NCBI RefSeq assembly: GCF_900476375.1
Contig: NZ_UPPP01000127.1
Span: 1 to 64,000, forward strand
Source: Allolucifera butyrica
Lineage (GTDB): Bacteria > Bacillota > Negativicutes > Sporomusales > UPPP01
Direction: 5' to 3'
Length of the DNA stretch: 64,000 nucleotides
Numbering within the stretch: position 1 is the stretch's first letter; every line of letters begins with the position of its first letter. This document shows positions 25,658-33,478 of this stretch, one piece after another. The notes under the pieces were generated by a model. It saw only the letters and a program-made list of their open reading frames with translations. It searched no databases and was not told where the DNA came from. Position numbers and translations under genes: made by a program.

Positions 25658-26707
25658 ATGAAAATCCGGCCTGATAAGTTCCTATGTAGATTTTTAGCCA
25701 GCGCCATAATAATCTTTATCTTATCAAATAGAGCCGTTTTGGCAATCGATCCGGCGCAAGAGCTCATAAAAAGCAACACTGCCGGGACTCAGTTATTAAA
25801 CGGAAGCTTTTTTCAGCCCGACCTTGTAATTAACTGGACGGATACCGACTTTTCGGCCGAGTATGATGCGATGAAAGAAGTTAGAATGAATCATGTCATA
25901 TGGCAATGGACAGTAGACAGCAAGAAGAAACAAGCATACTATCCAACTTCCCTTTCCGGATTTTCCCGGGTTTCTTCCCGCGATCTGGTGGGAATTTCTT
26001 TAAAAGAAGCGAAAAAAAAGGGCCTGAAAGTCTGGCTTGGACTGAATTGGAATGAGGATTGGGATAAGCATTATGCAAATGATGAAAAATGGCTGACCAA
26101 TGAAGTCAGCCTGAATAAAAAGGTTGTTCAAGAATTATGGCAGCGATATGGTAAGACCTATGCCAACACAATTGCCGGTTTTTATCTGCCTATGGAGGTT
26201 GACAACATACATTTCCAGAATAGAGAAAAACAAAAAAGAATGGCCAAGGCCTATAAGGAAATTACCGAAACGGTCCATACCACCACAGCCAAGCCGGTGA
26301 TGATTGCCCCTTATTTTAATCAGAACGAAGGGCAGAATGTACTTAAATATGCCGATATGTGGGGCAATATCTTGAAAGTGGCTCCCATTGATGTGATTGC
26401 TCTTCAGGATGGAATTGGTTCCGGCCATGCTTCGGTGTCCACAATCGGAAAATGGCTGGCTGTTTTGAGGGCGAAAATTAGGGAAGTTCGACCGGAGACA
26501 CAGCTATGGTCGGACCTGGAAACATTTACGCCAGGCTTTGCGCCGGCGCCCATTGGCCGGATTATTCGTCAAATCCATGCCGAAAGTAAATATGTTACTA
26601 AGTTTACAAGCTTTAGCTTTAACCATTATGATTCTCCCAATAACGGACAAGCCGAGCAGTTTCGCCAATATAGGAAGTATGTCGATTCGCTGCGTGCCAG
26701 TTACTGA
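25658..26707 (+). CDS. secreted DUF4434 glycosidase-like protein
   Basis: 349 residues from the ATG at 25658, preceded by GAGGGAGAAC; the open frame runs further upstream without a ribosome site. A signal peptide covers ~1-29 (FLASAIIIFILSNRAVLA). The mature part matches the DUF4434 TIM-barrel pattern: LVINWTDTDFSAEYDAMKEVRMNHVIWQW, KGLKVWLGLNW, IAGFYLPMEVDN, WSDLETF. The family is thought to be glycoside-hydrolase-like; the E in LPMEVDN and in WSDLETF are candidate acids. Last gene of the polysaccharide operon, before the terminator at 26730. Likely a periplasmic polymer-processing enzyme; activity unproven. Confidence 0.8.
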   Translation: MKIRPDKFLCRFLASAIIIFILSNRAVLAIDPAQELIKSNTAGTQLLNGSFFQPDLVINWTDTDFSAEYDAMKEVRMNHVIWQWTVDSKKKQAYYPTSLSGFSRVSSRDLVGISLKEAKKKGLKVWLGLNWNEDWDKHYANDEKWLTNEVSLNKKVVQELWQRYGKTYANTIAGFYLPMEVDNIHFQNREKQKRMAKAYKEITETVHTTTAKPVMIAPYFNQNEGQNVLKYADMWGNILKVAPIDVIALQDGIGSGHASVSTIGKWLAVLRAKIREVRPETQLWSDLETFTPGFAPAPIGRIIRQIHAESKYVTKFTSFSFNHYDSPNNGQAEQFRQYRKYVDSLRASY

Positions 26708-26729
26708 AAAGAAACCCAATTACTGAAAG

Positions 26730-26748
26730 ACCGCGTCAGCGGTTTTTC
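26730..26748 (+). terminator. terminator of the polysaccharide operon
   Basis: ACCGC GTCA GCGGT (26730-26743) followed by TTTTCTT. Short but with a good T-run. Confidence 0.6.
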
Positions 26749-27016
26749 TTATTTCTATTGTAAAGTATAAGTTTATAGCCTTAACGGCAGAAGCATCGCC
26801 TTATCAACGCTTCGCCGTTACCACTTAACCTCCGCTTATGACAAGACGATGTTTCTGCCTGGTTACCGCCAAAATCTTTAGACGGGCTTTCTTCGCGCCC
26901 TGAGCCCTGCGCCACGAGCCGAAAAATTGCGGCAGCGGTTTTTCTTACGCAATGGAACCGTCATTCTTTATTTAACATAAGATATAAAGGGTATTATTTT
27001 CTGAGGAGGAATTCTC
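26749..27016. other. non-coding region with imperfect inverted repeat
   Basis: Arms at 26782-26798 and 26843-26865 (GGCAGAAGCATCG and CGATGTTTCTGCC cores) form an imperfect inverted repeat around a ~45-base loop. A second GCAGCGGTTTTTCTTA at about 26934-26949 copies the end of the operon terminator at 26736. The rest is the promoter of the small gene at 27017. No coding frame is credible. Confidence 0.5.
26956..26984 (+). promoter_or_regulatory. candidate sigma-K-type sporulation promoter
   Basis: CATAAGATA at 26976-26984 fits the sigma-K -10 pattern CATANNNTA, with AC of AACCG (26956-26960) 17 bases upstream as -35. The same two elements with the same spacing precede the related small gene at 54078 (see 54016-54044), which strongly supports function. 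Confidence 0.6.
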
Positions 27017-27136
27017 ATGAGTTTTGCTGCTTGTGGTTATGGTCCCGGTTGTAACGGGGTCCGATGGATTCTAATTATTATAGCTATTTTGGTGCTATTC
27101 TACCCTTTCTTCGACAGCAATAGTTTTTGCATTTAG
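27017..27136 (+). CDS. 39-aa YjcZ-like sporulation membrane peptide
   Basis: A 39-residue product (MSFAACGYGPGCNGVRWIL...), with a Cys/Gly-rich N-terminus, one hydrophobic helix (WILIIIAILVLFYPFF, ~17-32) and a short tail. GAGGAGGAATTCTC precedes the ATG. Size and layout resemble the YjcZ/spore-coat small membrane peptides of Firmicutes. Its upstream sequence is nearly identical to that of the 31-aa gene at 54078, so both probably belong to one mother-cell sporulation regulon. Confidence 0.7.
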   Translation: MSFAACGYGPGCNGVRWILIIIAILVLFYPFFDSNSFCI

Positions 27137-27170
27137 CTATTTTTCATATTCATGCCATACGCTAAGATGT

Positions 27171-27199
27171 TAAAAGGCTTCCAACTGGAAGCCTTTTAT
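27171..27199. terminator. bidirectional terminator
   Basis: TAAAAGGCTTCC (27171-27182), AACT loop, then GGAAGCCTTTTATA. A/T runs on both sides let it serve the small + strand gene and the convergent NimA-like gene. Confidence 0.85.
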
Positions 27200-27207
27200 A
27201 ACGCAAG

Positions 27208-27681
27208 TTATGCTTTTCTGGATTTTCCGGTGACGTGCTCGATGTCTATTCTCACCACTTGGGTTTTTTGCTGGGCTTTAGCAACATATTCTATACCCTT
27301 TTCCTTAAAGTCGGCGGAATATTTATCAATGAAGGCCAACAAGGCGTTAACCCTTTCCTCTTCACCGGCTGCATGGGCTTGGCCATAAGCAATGACGCTT
27401 GAATATTGGGTGCTGAACTTTTCCGGCAGTATATTGGCTTTTCCTACAACGCAAAAGGAAACCTTGTTATTGTTATGTATACGGGCTAACTTTTCCCCTT
27501 CCATAGCACAGTGGATATAAAGGCAATTGCCGTTATATACATAATTTACAGGCACGCCATAGGCATGGTTTCCACTGTTTTGGCCATTCAGGGACAAAAC
27601 GCCATAGACTCCGTTGGTCAAGATTTCTGCCGTTTCTTCCGGGGCAAGCTCTCTATCTTGCCGTCTCATTTCTTTAAACAT
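27208..27681 (-). CDS. NimA-like pyridoxamine 5'-phosphate oxidase family flavoprotein
   Basis: 157 residues of the split-barrel FMN-binding PNPOx-like superfamily. The MFKEMRRQDRELAPEETAEILTNGVYGVLSLNG start and HAYGVPVNYVYNGNCLYIHCAMEGEKLARIHNNNKVSF block are typical of NimA/nitroimidazole-resistance relatives, which reduce or bind small redox compounds. The ATG at 27681 follows TTAGGAGGGAAAAT. It is monocistronic. Specific substrate unknown; annotating it as antibiotic resistance would go beyond the sequence. Confidence 0.88.
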   Translation of the reverse strand: MFKEMRRQDRELAPEETAEILTNGVYGVLSLNGQNSGNHAYGVPVNYVYNGNCLYIHCAMEGEKLARIHNNNKVSFCVVGKANILPEKFSTQYSSVIAYGQAHAAGEEERVNALLAFIDKYSADFKEKGIEYVAKAQQKTQVVRIDIEHVTGKSRKA

Positions 27682-27953
27682 ATTTTCCCTCCTAATTTAT
27701 TTATAAAAACACAATGATTACTCCGTTACTGTCAAATTTATGGTGATAATTAGACTTATTTTATTGTAATTATATTCTACAACAAATAATGACAATCCTG
27801 TATACCCACAGAAAAGTAAGTAATTGTCTCTATTTTTGATCTGTTTTATACTAAATGCATAAAGAAGCACGTGATTGCTTTATTTTCACTATTTATAACT
27901 TGGTTAATCACATCAGGAAACCAGATTAAAACAGAAGAAGGAGTCGGGAAAAT

Positions 27954-28454
27954 ATGATTGTTATTAGTAGTGGTATTGTTGATGGGATCATTGATAAAAA
28001 ATATGGAACGTATGGGACGCAATTTTTAAAAGACATGCCAACCTATTCATTGCCCTTAACCATTAAGGAATATCCGCGAGAAACTAAAACATTTGCTGTA
28101 ATTATGGAAGATAAGGATGCAATTCCGGTAGTAGGATGTTCCTGGCTGCATTGGTCTGTCGCCAACTTAACTAAAGATTCAGTAGCGGAAAATGCCAGCA
28201 TAAGCAGAAAAGATTTTATTCAAGGTACAAATAGCTGGTCCAGCAGCTTACTGCCGCAACCATTAGATAGGTACGAAGCCGCAAGATATGGCGGTCCGAC
28301 TCCTCCCGATAAATCGCACAGCTATGAAATACATGTATTCGCGTTAGATATCTCACTGGATTTAGATAATGGGTTTTACGTAAATGAGCTTTATAAAGCG
28401 ATGGATGGACATGTCATAGCTCAATATACTTTAAAAGCGGTTTATAATAAATGA
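27954..28454 (+). CDS. YbhB/YbcL-family PEBP protein
   Basis: A phosphatidylethanolamine-binding-protein fold, 166 residues, cytoplasmic. The family features are visible: KTFAVIMEDKDA (residues ~42-53), a HWSVANL strand (~63-69), GPTPPDKSHSYEIHVFALD (~116-134). Bacterial PEBPs are related to Raf kinase inhibitor but have no agreed function. ATG with AAGGAGTCGGG upstream. Forty-five bases later comes an HxlR regulator in the same direction, so the two may be one unit. Confidence 0.9.
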   Translation: MIVISSGIVDGIIDKKYGTYGTQFLKDMPTYSLPLTIKEYPRETKTFAVIMEDKDAIPVVGCSWLHWSVANLTKDSVAENASISRKDFIQGTNSWSSSLLPQPLDRYEAARYGGPTPPDKSHSYEIHVFALDISLDLDNGFYVNELYKAMDGHVIAQYTLKAVYNK

Positions 28455-28499
28455 ATTATTGCCTTCATTGCAGGATAGAAATCAATTAGGAGGACAATA

Positions 28500-28850
28500 G
28501 TGAAAATACGAAGTGAATTTACTTGTCCATTAGAAGTAACACTTGACATGATTTCCGGGAAATGGAAGCCAATTATAATCTGGAGACTTCGCTTAGGAAA
28601 GCAGCAACTTTCTACCCTGAATAAAGATATTCAAGGTATAAATCAGAAGATGCTTATACAGCATCTGAGTGAATTAATTGAGTGTGGAATTGTTGAGAAA
28701 ATAACTTACGGAGGATATCCTTTAAAAGTTGAGTACTTTCTTACCGAACTGGGCTGGAAGTTTCTGAGAGGGTTAGAAGTCTTTCAAAAAATAGGCCAGG
28801 AATATCTCGGCCAATATGATAATAAGAGTTTTTTGTCTAATGCTAGATGA
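28500..28850 (+). CDS. HxlR-family transcriptional regulator
   Basis: A 116-residue winged-helix regulator. CPLEVTLDMISGKWKPIIIWRLRLGKQQLSTLNKDIQGINQKMLIQHLSELIECGIVEK covers nearly the whole HxlR domain, with the conserved Cys at residue 8 that acts as a redox or electrophile sensor in several members. GTG start at 28500 with TTAGGAGG eight bases before. It follows the PEBP gene and is closed by the terminator at 28896; it may regulate that gene. Confidence 0.9.
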   Translation: MKIRSEFTCPLEVTLDMISGKWKPIIIWRLRLGKQQLSTLNKDIQGINQKMLIQHLSELIECGIVEKITYGGYPLKVEYFLTELGWKFLRGLEVFQKIGQEYLGQYDNKSFLSNAR

Positions 28851-28895
28851 AGAGCTATATGACGCAGCTCGGAAAAAGCGAACCAACAGTAGGGG

Positions 28896-28938
28896 CTCCT
28901 GCCAAATCTTGTATTATTTGGCAGGAGTTTTATTTTTT
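28896..28938 (+). terminator. terminator of the PEBP-HxlR unit
   Basis: CTCCTGCCAAAT (28896-28907) pairs with ATTTGGCAGGAG (28916-28927), followed by TTTTATTTTTT. The 3' half recurs at 40333 and 58601. Confidence 0.9.
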
Positions 28939-29003
28939 ATGGTAAATAGAAATTTATTAGGCCATAAATTGATTTTTGGCTCAAAATAATAATTAATAAG
29001 CCC

Positions 29004-29825
29004 TTAAGTATTTTTTTGATTGCTTGGGAGGCACTTGGTTGGATCGATATGAATCGGCGTCCAAACTTGGTTTGGCTCTCTTCTAAATTGGGCAATTTCA
29101 ATATCGGTTCCATTGGTTAGTGTTATAAATTGTATAAGGTAATCAGCGCCATCCGTGCCTAGAAAGTAAATGTTTTTTATAAAACCGGTTTGTTCCGCAG
29201 GGGACTGTTTTTTGATCAAATTGCACCAGGCATATCGGATTGCGACCGATTCTTCCGCGTTGTGACTCCAACCGTGATAGGCAGCACATAGAAAGTCTTC
29301 TCCGGTAAGGGTCATGTCTGAAATTTTGAATACCCCATTTTCTCCTTCGACTGTAACAAAACCATAATAATAAACAAAGCAGGTGACACCTTTTTTAATA
29401 CTCTGGATCGTTTCGATTTCAATAAAATAGCGGTAGTAATTATTATGGTGAACTAACTGTAACAATTTAATTAAATTTATATGCGCAACATTCTTAAATA
29501 AATTGCTAAAGTCATTGTAGGAATGCTTAGCTTGATAGAATGAGGAGAAAAAATGGTAAGCGACCGGTAAAGGGGTTGCTCCCAGCCCAATAGAACCACA
29601 GCCAACAGGCGGTAATCCGGGAAAATTGTTTGCTTCTCTTAAAAGGCTGAAAAAGTTGATGATCATATCTGTCGGATTTGACAGAAGCGAACCGGGAACA
29701 ACAATTTCATTGTATTTTTTGCCAGTATATGGTTCAAAGAAATTTACTGGAAAGCCTCTACTGTTTATAGCAGGCAGACAAGAAGGCCGAAAGTATTTTT
29801 GATTAATTTCGGCGGTAGTTGGCAT
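29004..29825 (-). CDS. conserved-looking hypothetical protein
   Basis: I do not recognise this protein. It has 273 residues from the ATG at 29825, chosen because GGAGAG lies seven bases upstream; a start at 29894 would add 23 residues but has no ribosome site. No signal peptide, no membrane helix. It is rich in aromatic residues (YHFFSSFYQAKHSYNDFSNLF, HHNNYYRYFIEIETIQSIKKG) with a predicted mixed fold and a beta-rich C-terminal half (NGVFKISDMTLTGEDF). Codon use matches the region. It is a single gene, divergent from the TPR gene at 30099. A terminator lies behind it (the hairpin at 28896 faces the other way). Confidence 0.65.
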   Translation of the reverse strand: MPTTAEINQKYFRPSCLPAINSRGFPVNFFEPYTGKKYNEIVVPGSLLSNPTDMIINFFSLLREANNFPGLPPVGCGSIGLGATPLPVAYHFFSSFYQAKHSYNDFSNLFKNVAHINLIKLLQLVHHNNYYRYFIEIETIQSIKKGVTCFVYYYGFVTVEGENGVFKISDMTLTGEDFLCAAYHGWSHNAEESVAIRYAWCNLIKKQSPAEQTGFIKNIYFLGTDGADYLIQFITLTNGTDIEIAQFRREPNQVWTPIHIDPTKCLPSNQKNT

Positions 29826-30098
29826 AAAAAATCTCTCCACTATAATAGATTCAACAAACGGAAACTGATTTGCCGGCAACATGCCGTCCGGCATCGTACA
29901 AGGAAATAGGAGTCTTTAATATATATTATGTTGAGTGTAGATAATTGTCTACTGTGGACCGGGATTTAAAGGAGAATACTCTTGCAAAACGAAAAATATA
30001 TGTGTCTTTTCTTTAACAAACGGAACGATAACCTCGTTTGTTCGTGAAGCTAATAAAAGGAGGCCGCGCCATCGAATGGGTTTTGGCGCTACGTTTTT

Positions 30099-30956
30099 AT
30101 GTTCGATTTTAATTCGGCATTCCAGGTAATCAAGTTAGGGGATGGCTGCCTAAAAGTAATTTCTCCGCCTTACTATTGGTTGGGAGGATTTTTTGCATTG
30201 ATCGGTATTTTGTCTTTCTTGCCTTTATTATGGATGACCATAAAATCTCGCTCGCCTAAGTTCTCGATCGGCGGGCTTCTTGGGAGTGGAATTTGGATTA
30301 TAATTGCCTGGTTTCTTTTGAGCGATTCTTATTTGCTCTTTAACCAATCTGCGAATACGGTTACCATTAATGAACGAAATTTTTGGAGCGGCCGTACCTC
30401 GATCAATCTGCCGCTGGATCAGGTAAAGGATTCGACCATCGAGTACAGCCGAGGCACGCACCGGATTGTTCTTGTATTACAGAATGGGCAACATGTTGGT
30501 TTTACCGGCTTTTCGGACCAGGATGGGCAATTTGAGGCGGAGAATGCCATTCGCGATTATCTTCATGCCAGGGATGAAAAGGAAAAGACCATTACAATGT
30601 ATTTTAACCGGGCTTTAGTGGAACAAAGCCAGGCGGAATATGAGCAGGCGATTGCTGATTATAACAAAATCATTGCAATGAGTCCCAAGGCATGGGATGC
30701 CTATATCAATCGGGGAAATAATTTCGATGCGCTGGAACAGACGGACAGGGCCCTGGCCGACTACAGGAAAGCGGCTGAATTGAATCCTAAGGCGGTCAAT
30801 GCATACTTTAATGCCGCTATCATTTACGAACGGTTACATCAAACGGAAAAAGCAGTTCAATTTTATCAAAAAGCATTACCGTTCATGGATGACCAGACTT
30901 TAGCCAGGAAGACCCGTGCTCACATAGAAGAGCTGCAAGCTAAGCCGGTCAGATAA
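30099..30956 (+). CDS. membrane-anchored TPR protein
   Basis: 285 residues. Two membrane helices (~27-46, ~58-76) are followed by a PH-like beta domain (~85-160, TVTINERNFWSGRTSINLPLDQVKDSTIEY) and three TPR units (~165-285, MYFNRALVEQSQAEYEQAIADYNKIIAMSPK and repeats). TPRs mediate protein contacts; no catalytic motif is seen. The ATG at 30099 has no clear ribosome site. AAGGAGG instead precedes an ATG at 30076 in another frame, which reads only 17 codons, so translation may be coupled to a leader or a frameshift may exist near the start. Confidence 0.75.
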   Translation: MFDFNSAFQVIKLGDGCLKVISPPYYWLGGFFALIGILSFLPLLWMTIKSRSPKFSIGGLLGSGIWIIIAWFLLSDSYLLFNQSANTVTINERNFWSGRTSINLPLDQVKDSTIEYSRGTHRIVLVLQNGQHVGFTGFSDQDGQFEAENAIRDYLHARDEKEKTITMYFNRALVEQSQAEYEQAIADYNKIIAMSPKAWDAYINRGNNFDALEQTDRALADYRKAAELNPKAVNAYFNAAIIYERLHQTEKAVQFYQKALPFMDDQTLARKTRAHIEELQAKPVR

Positions 30957-31116
30957 TGAGAAACAAGTCCGGTCTTTCAACGGCCCTGCCGCCGCGGCTT
31001 TAAATTGTAAAACCTCAATTTCTTGCAGTTAACTGGAAATTTAGTATGTTTAAATTGTAACGAAACTTCATACTATTTCAATAGGTTAACATCACGGGAA
31101 TCTGAGGAGGGACAAA

Positions 31117-32427
31117 ATGGACATACGGAGAAAGCTTATAAAAATTTTTAGTATGGTGGTAATTATGATGTTTTTCCTGACAGGCATGGTCCTTGCACAA
31201 GCTGCGGAGCCGTCTTACCGCACAGTCACGGAAGTATATGACTGGGGGGCGGCAATTCCAAGAGTTATCGTAGACCTCGGCCGGGACCTTAAGGCCGGAG
31301 CGATAACTAAGGATACTTTCAGGGTATATGTGAAACGCAAGCTTGCGGAGGGTTCGACGCCTCTGGCACAGACTGAACTGGAAGGGTACCGTGAGATTAC
31401 AGATGTTTATGTTGCGGATAAGGATGGTAATGCAGCAAAAGCAGGACACTATGCTGTTATTGAAATGAAGGTTGGTCCTACCGTTACACTGGGAGCGGCG
31501 CTTAATTTCGATATGAACACTTATTTTAATAATTGGGTTCGCTCCGATTATACAATTACGCAGGTAAAACCGATTAAAACGATTAACGGAAATATTGAAG
31601 ATCTTGTCATTGATAAATCTGCCGGTAATATTCGTCCAATCGTAGATAATTTTACGTTTAGTCATGGGAGTTATGCAGGTGTTTCCCTTCCTTATGCAAG
31701 TTTTGCCCCGAAGGATAATAAAAGACATCCGCTGATTATTTGGCTGCATGGCATGGGGGAAGGCGGCAGTGACAATCCGTCGATTCCCATTTCAGCCAAT
31801 AAAGCGGATATGTTTAGTGCCCCGGGCTTACAATCTCATTTCGGCGGGGCCTATGTGCTTGTACCGCAGGCGCCGACTTACTGGATGCATGGCTTCACCG
31901 GTATGGCGGATGGTACCTCTATTTATGAAAAATCGCTCATGGGTTTGATTGAAAACTATGTAGCAAGTCATAAAAACATTGATGCAAGCCGTATTTATAT
32001 TGGCGGTGACTCCAATGGCGGTTATATGACGATGGTCATGATCCGGGATTATCCGAATTATTTTGCGGCAGCCTTTCCAACCTGTGAAGGTCTTCGTGAC
32101 TCCTTGATCAGCGATGCTGATATTGAAGCCTTAAAAAATAGCCCGATCTGGTTTATTGCCGCCAAAACGGATACGATATTACCCCCGGCTGATTATGTAG
32201 TACCAACTTTTAAACGTCTTCAGGACGCCGGTGCCAAGGACGTTCATTTCAGCTTCTTTGATAATGTTCATGACATGACAGGACTTTATAAAAATGCAGA
32301 CGGCTCGCCGTATGAATATAATGGACACTGGTCCTGGATTTATGTTTACAACGATCAATGCGCCGAAGAAATCAACGGACAGCAGGTTAAATTAATGGAT
32401 TGGCTTGCTGCCCAGAAACGAAAGTAA
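31117..32427 (+). CDS. secreted alpha/beta-hydrolase esterase (prolyl-oligopeptidase-like)
   Basis: 436 residues with a signal peptide (~1-30, ...MVVIMMFFLTGMVLAQAAE). Residues ~30-180 form an N-terminal beta domain; residues ~190-436 an alpha/beta-hydrolase with oxyanion strand IIWLHGMGEGG (~208-218) and nucleophile elbow GGDSNGG (~293-299, Ser). The Asp in AAKTDTILPP and His in DNVHDMTG are the likely triad partners. Similar secreted two-domain esterases act on polysaccharide or phenolic esters; substrate unknown. GAGGAGG lies seven bases before the ATG. Monocistronic. Confidence 0.85.
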   Translation: MDIRRKLIKIFSMVVIMMFFLTGMVLAQAAEPSYRTVTEVYDWGAAIPRVIVDLGRDLKAGAITKDTFRVYVKRKLAEGSTPLAQTELEGYREITDVYVADKDGNAAKAGHYAVIEMKVGPTVTLGAALNFDMNTYFNNWVRSDYTITQVKPIKTINGNIEDLVIDKSAGNIRPIVDNFTFSHGSYAGVSLPYASFAPKDNKRHPLIIWLHGMGEGGSDNPSIPISANKADMFSAPGLQSHFGGAYVLVPQAPTYWMHGFTGMADGTSIYEKSLMGLIENYVASHKNIDASRIYIGGDSNGGYMTMVMIRDYPNYFAAAFPTCEGLRDSLISDADIEALKNSPIWFIAAKTDTILPPADYVVPTFKRLQDAGAKDVHFSFFDNVHDMTGLYKNADGSPYEYNGHWSWIYVYNDQCAEEINGQQVKLMDWLAAQKRK

Positions 32428-32470
32428 GCATTTGGCATAAAGCCATTGGATAACGAAAGGAGATGTTCGT

Positions 32471-32527
32471 ATGTTTATATCTGGCGCATTAGAGTCGGTA
32501 TCAAACCGGGAGGTATATACAATCTAA
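32471..32527 (+). CDS. 18-codon leader peptide candidate
   Basis: A short frame (MFISGALESVSNREVYTI) with a good AAAGGAGATG ribosome site, ending inside the hairpin at 32506-32546 and 54 bases before the acetyltransferase start. Its overlap with the hairpin suggests it could be a translated leader controlling the downstream gene. Evidence is only the ribosome site and layout. Confidence 0.35.
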   Translation: MFISGALESVSNREVYTI

Positions 32528-32566
32528 TAAAGGTATAGCCTCCCGGATGTTAGTTACGTTAACTAA
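32506..32566 (+). promoter_or_regulatory. structured leader before the GNAT gene
   Basis: CCGGGAGG-TATA and TATA-G-CCTCCCGG (32506-32546) pair to a strong hairpin that contains a ribosome-site-like GGGAGG. It is followed by TTAGTTA CGT TAACTAA (32550-32566), a second perfect inverted repeat, and then the true GCAGGAGG site of the gene. Attenuation or an operator is possible; the regulator is unknown. Confidence 0.45.
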
Positions 32567-32581
32567 TGCAGGAGGTATAGG

Positions 32582-33094
32582 ATGAATATAATTATCAGGC
32601 AGGAAAACGCCAAGGATTTTACAGCAATATATGACCTGGTTAAAACCGCTTTTGAAACGGCTAAAGTTACGAACGGCAAGGAACAAGATTTTGTCAATGA
32701 ATTACGCAACGGGAGTGGTTATATTTCGCAGCTCGCTTTAGTAGCCGAGGAACATGAGAATTTAATCGGTCATATTATGTTCACTACTACTTATATCGTT
32801 AACGGGGATGCAAGAGCTGCAACACTTTTATTGGCACCTCTTTCAGTTGCTTTAGCATACCGGAATAAGGGGATCGGCTCTCGATTAATTAATGAAGGGT
32901 TTCGCTTGGCCAGAGAACTGGGTTATAACTCGGTGTTCCTTGTCGGTGATCCCGGTTATTACCACCGGTTTGGGTTTAAAGCTTCTGTAAATTTTGGTAT
33001 CACAAATTCAGCGGCTATTCCGGACGAATACGTAATGGCGTGTGAATTAGTTGCCAATGCCCTATTGGAGACTAAGGGGATCATTAAATGGTAG
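32582..33094 (+). CDS. GNAT-family N-acetyltransferase
   Basis: A 170-residue acetyltransferase of the YhbS-like branch. The acetyl-CoA loop is APLSVALAYRNKGIGSRLINEGFRLARELGY (residues ~88-118, R/QxxGxG/A type), and the end carries LVGDPGYYHRFGFKAS, which is characteristic of YhbS-type GNATs. Substrate unknown. ATG at 32582 with GGAGG 7 bases before. Monocistronic, with a structured leader and a terminator. Confidence 0.9.
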   Translation: MNIIIRQENAKDFTAIYDLVKTAFETAKVTNGKEQDFVNELRNGSGYISQLALVAEEHENLIGHIMFTTTYIVNGDARAATLLLAPLSVALAYRNKGIGSRLINEGFRLARELGYNSVFLVGDPGYYHRFGFKASVNFGITNSAAIPDEYVMACELVANALLETKGIIKW

Positions 33095-33138
33095 TCCATA
33101 TAGAAAGGCTCTAACAAAACTTTTTCACCGTATGACAA

Positions 33139-33182
33139 GGCCTCAACCCCCGAACTGCAGGGTTGAGGTTTTGAATTTTTGG
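33139..33182 (+). terminator. terminator after the GNAT gene
   Basis: CCTCAACCC (33141-33149) pairs with GGGTTGAGG (33160-33168), followed by TTTTGAATTTTT. A close copy is at 41703-41750. Bases 33183-33420 show no gene; they are AT-rich and end in the promoter region of the SorC gene. Confidence 0.8.
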
Positions 33183-33420
33183 AGAACACAGTAGTTATAA
33201 GCATCTTTTCGCAGTCCTTTGTCATTCAACAATAATTCTCCCGGCAAAGATAAACTTAGTGAATTACGAAATACTTTGGCTGTAATTTGGGAGAAATATT
33301 GTCTCATAAGTTGGGGGTGCCAAAAGTGGATATAAAATGTTTATACTATTTAGAAATTTGTTATTGCATTTATTGAAAAAGTATATTATCATAAATACAA
33401 GATAACAAAAGTTACTAGTA

Positions 33421-33434
33421 GTCACAAATGTGAC
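33421..33434. promoter_or_regulatory. palindrome before the SorC regulator gene
   Basis: GTCACA AA TGTGAC, a 6-2-6 perfect inverted repeat about 45 bases before the sorC-type gene and just downstream of TTGAAA-17 bp-TACAAG (33373-33401 approx.), a possible promoter. Candidate autoregulatory operator. Confidence 0.4.
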
Positions 33435-33478
33435 AGTGAGATAACTAAGGGTTAAAATTTAATGACGGAAGGTCAAAG

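Noticed and set aside
27208..27681. Calling the NimA-like protein a nitroimidazole resistance gene
   Set aside because: The PNPOx-like superfamily is broad and sequence alone does not show that activity.
31078..31749. 223-codon antisense frame opposite the secreted esterase
   Set aside because: Opposite a signal-peptide-bearing gene with full catalytic motifs; low-complexity Ile/Arg/Asn composition and no ribosome site.
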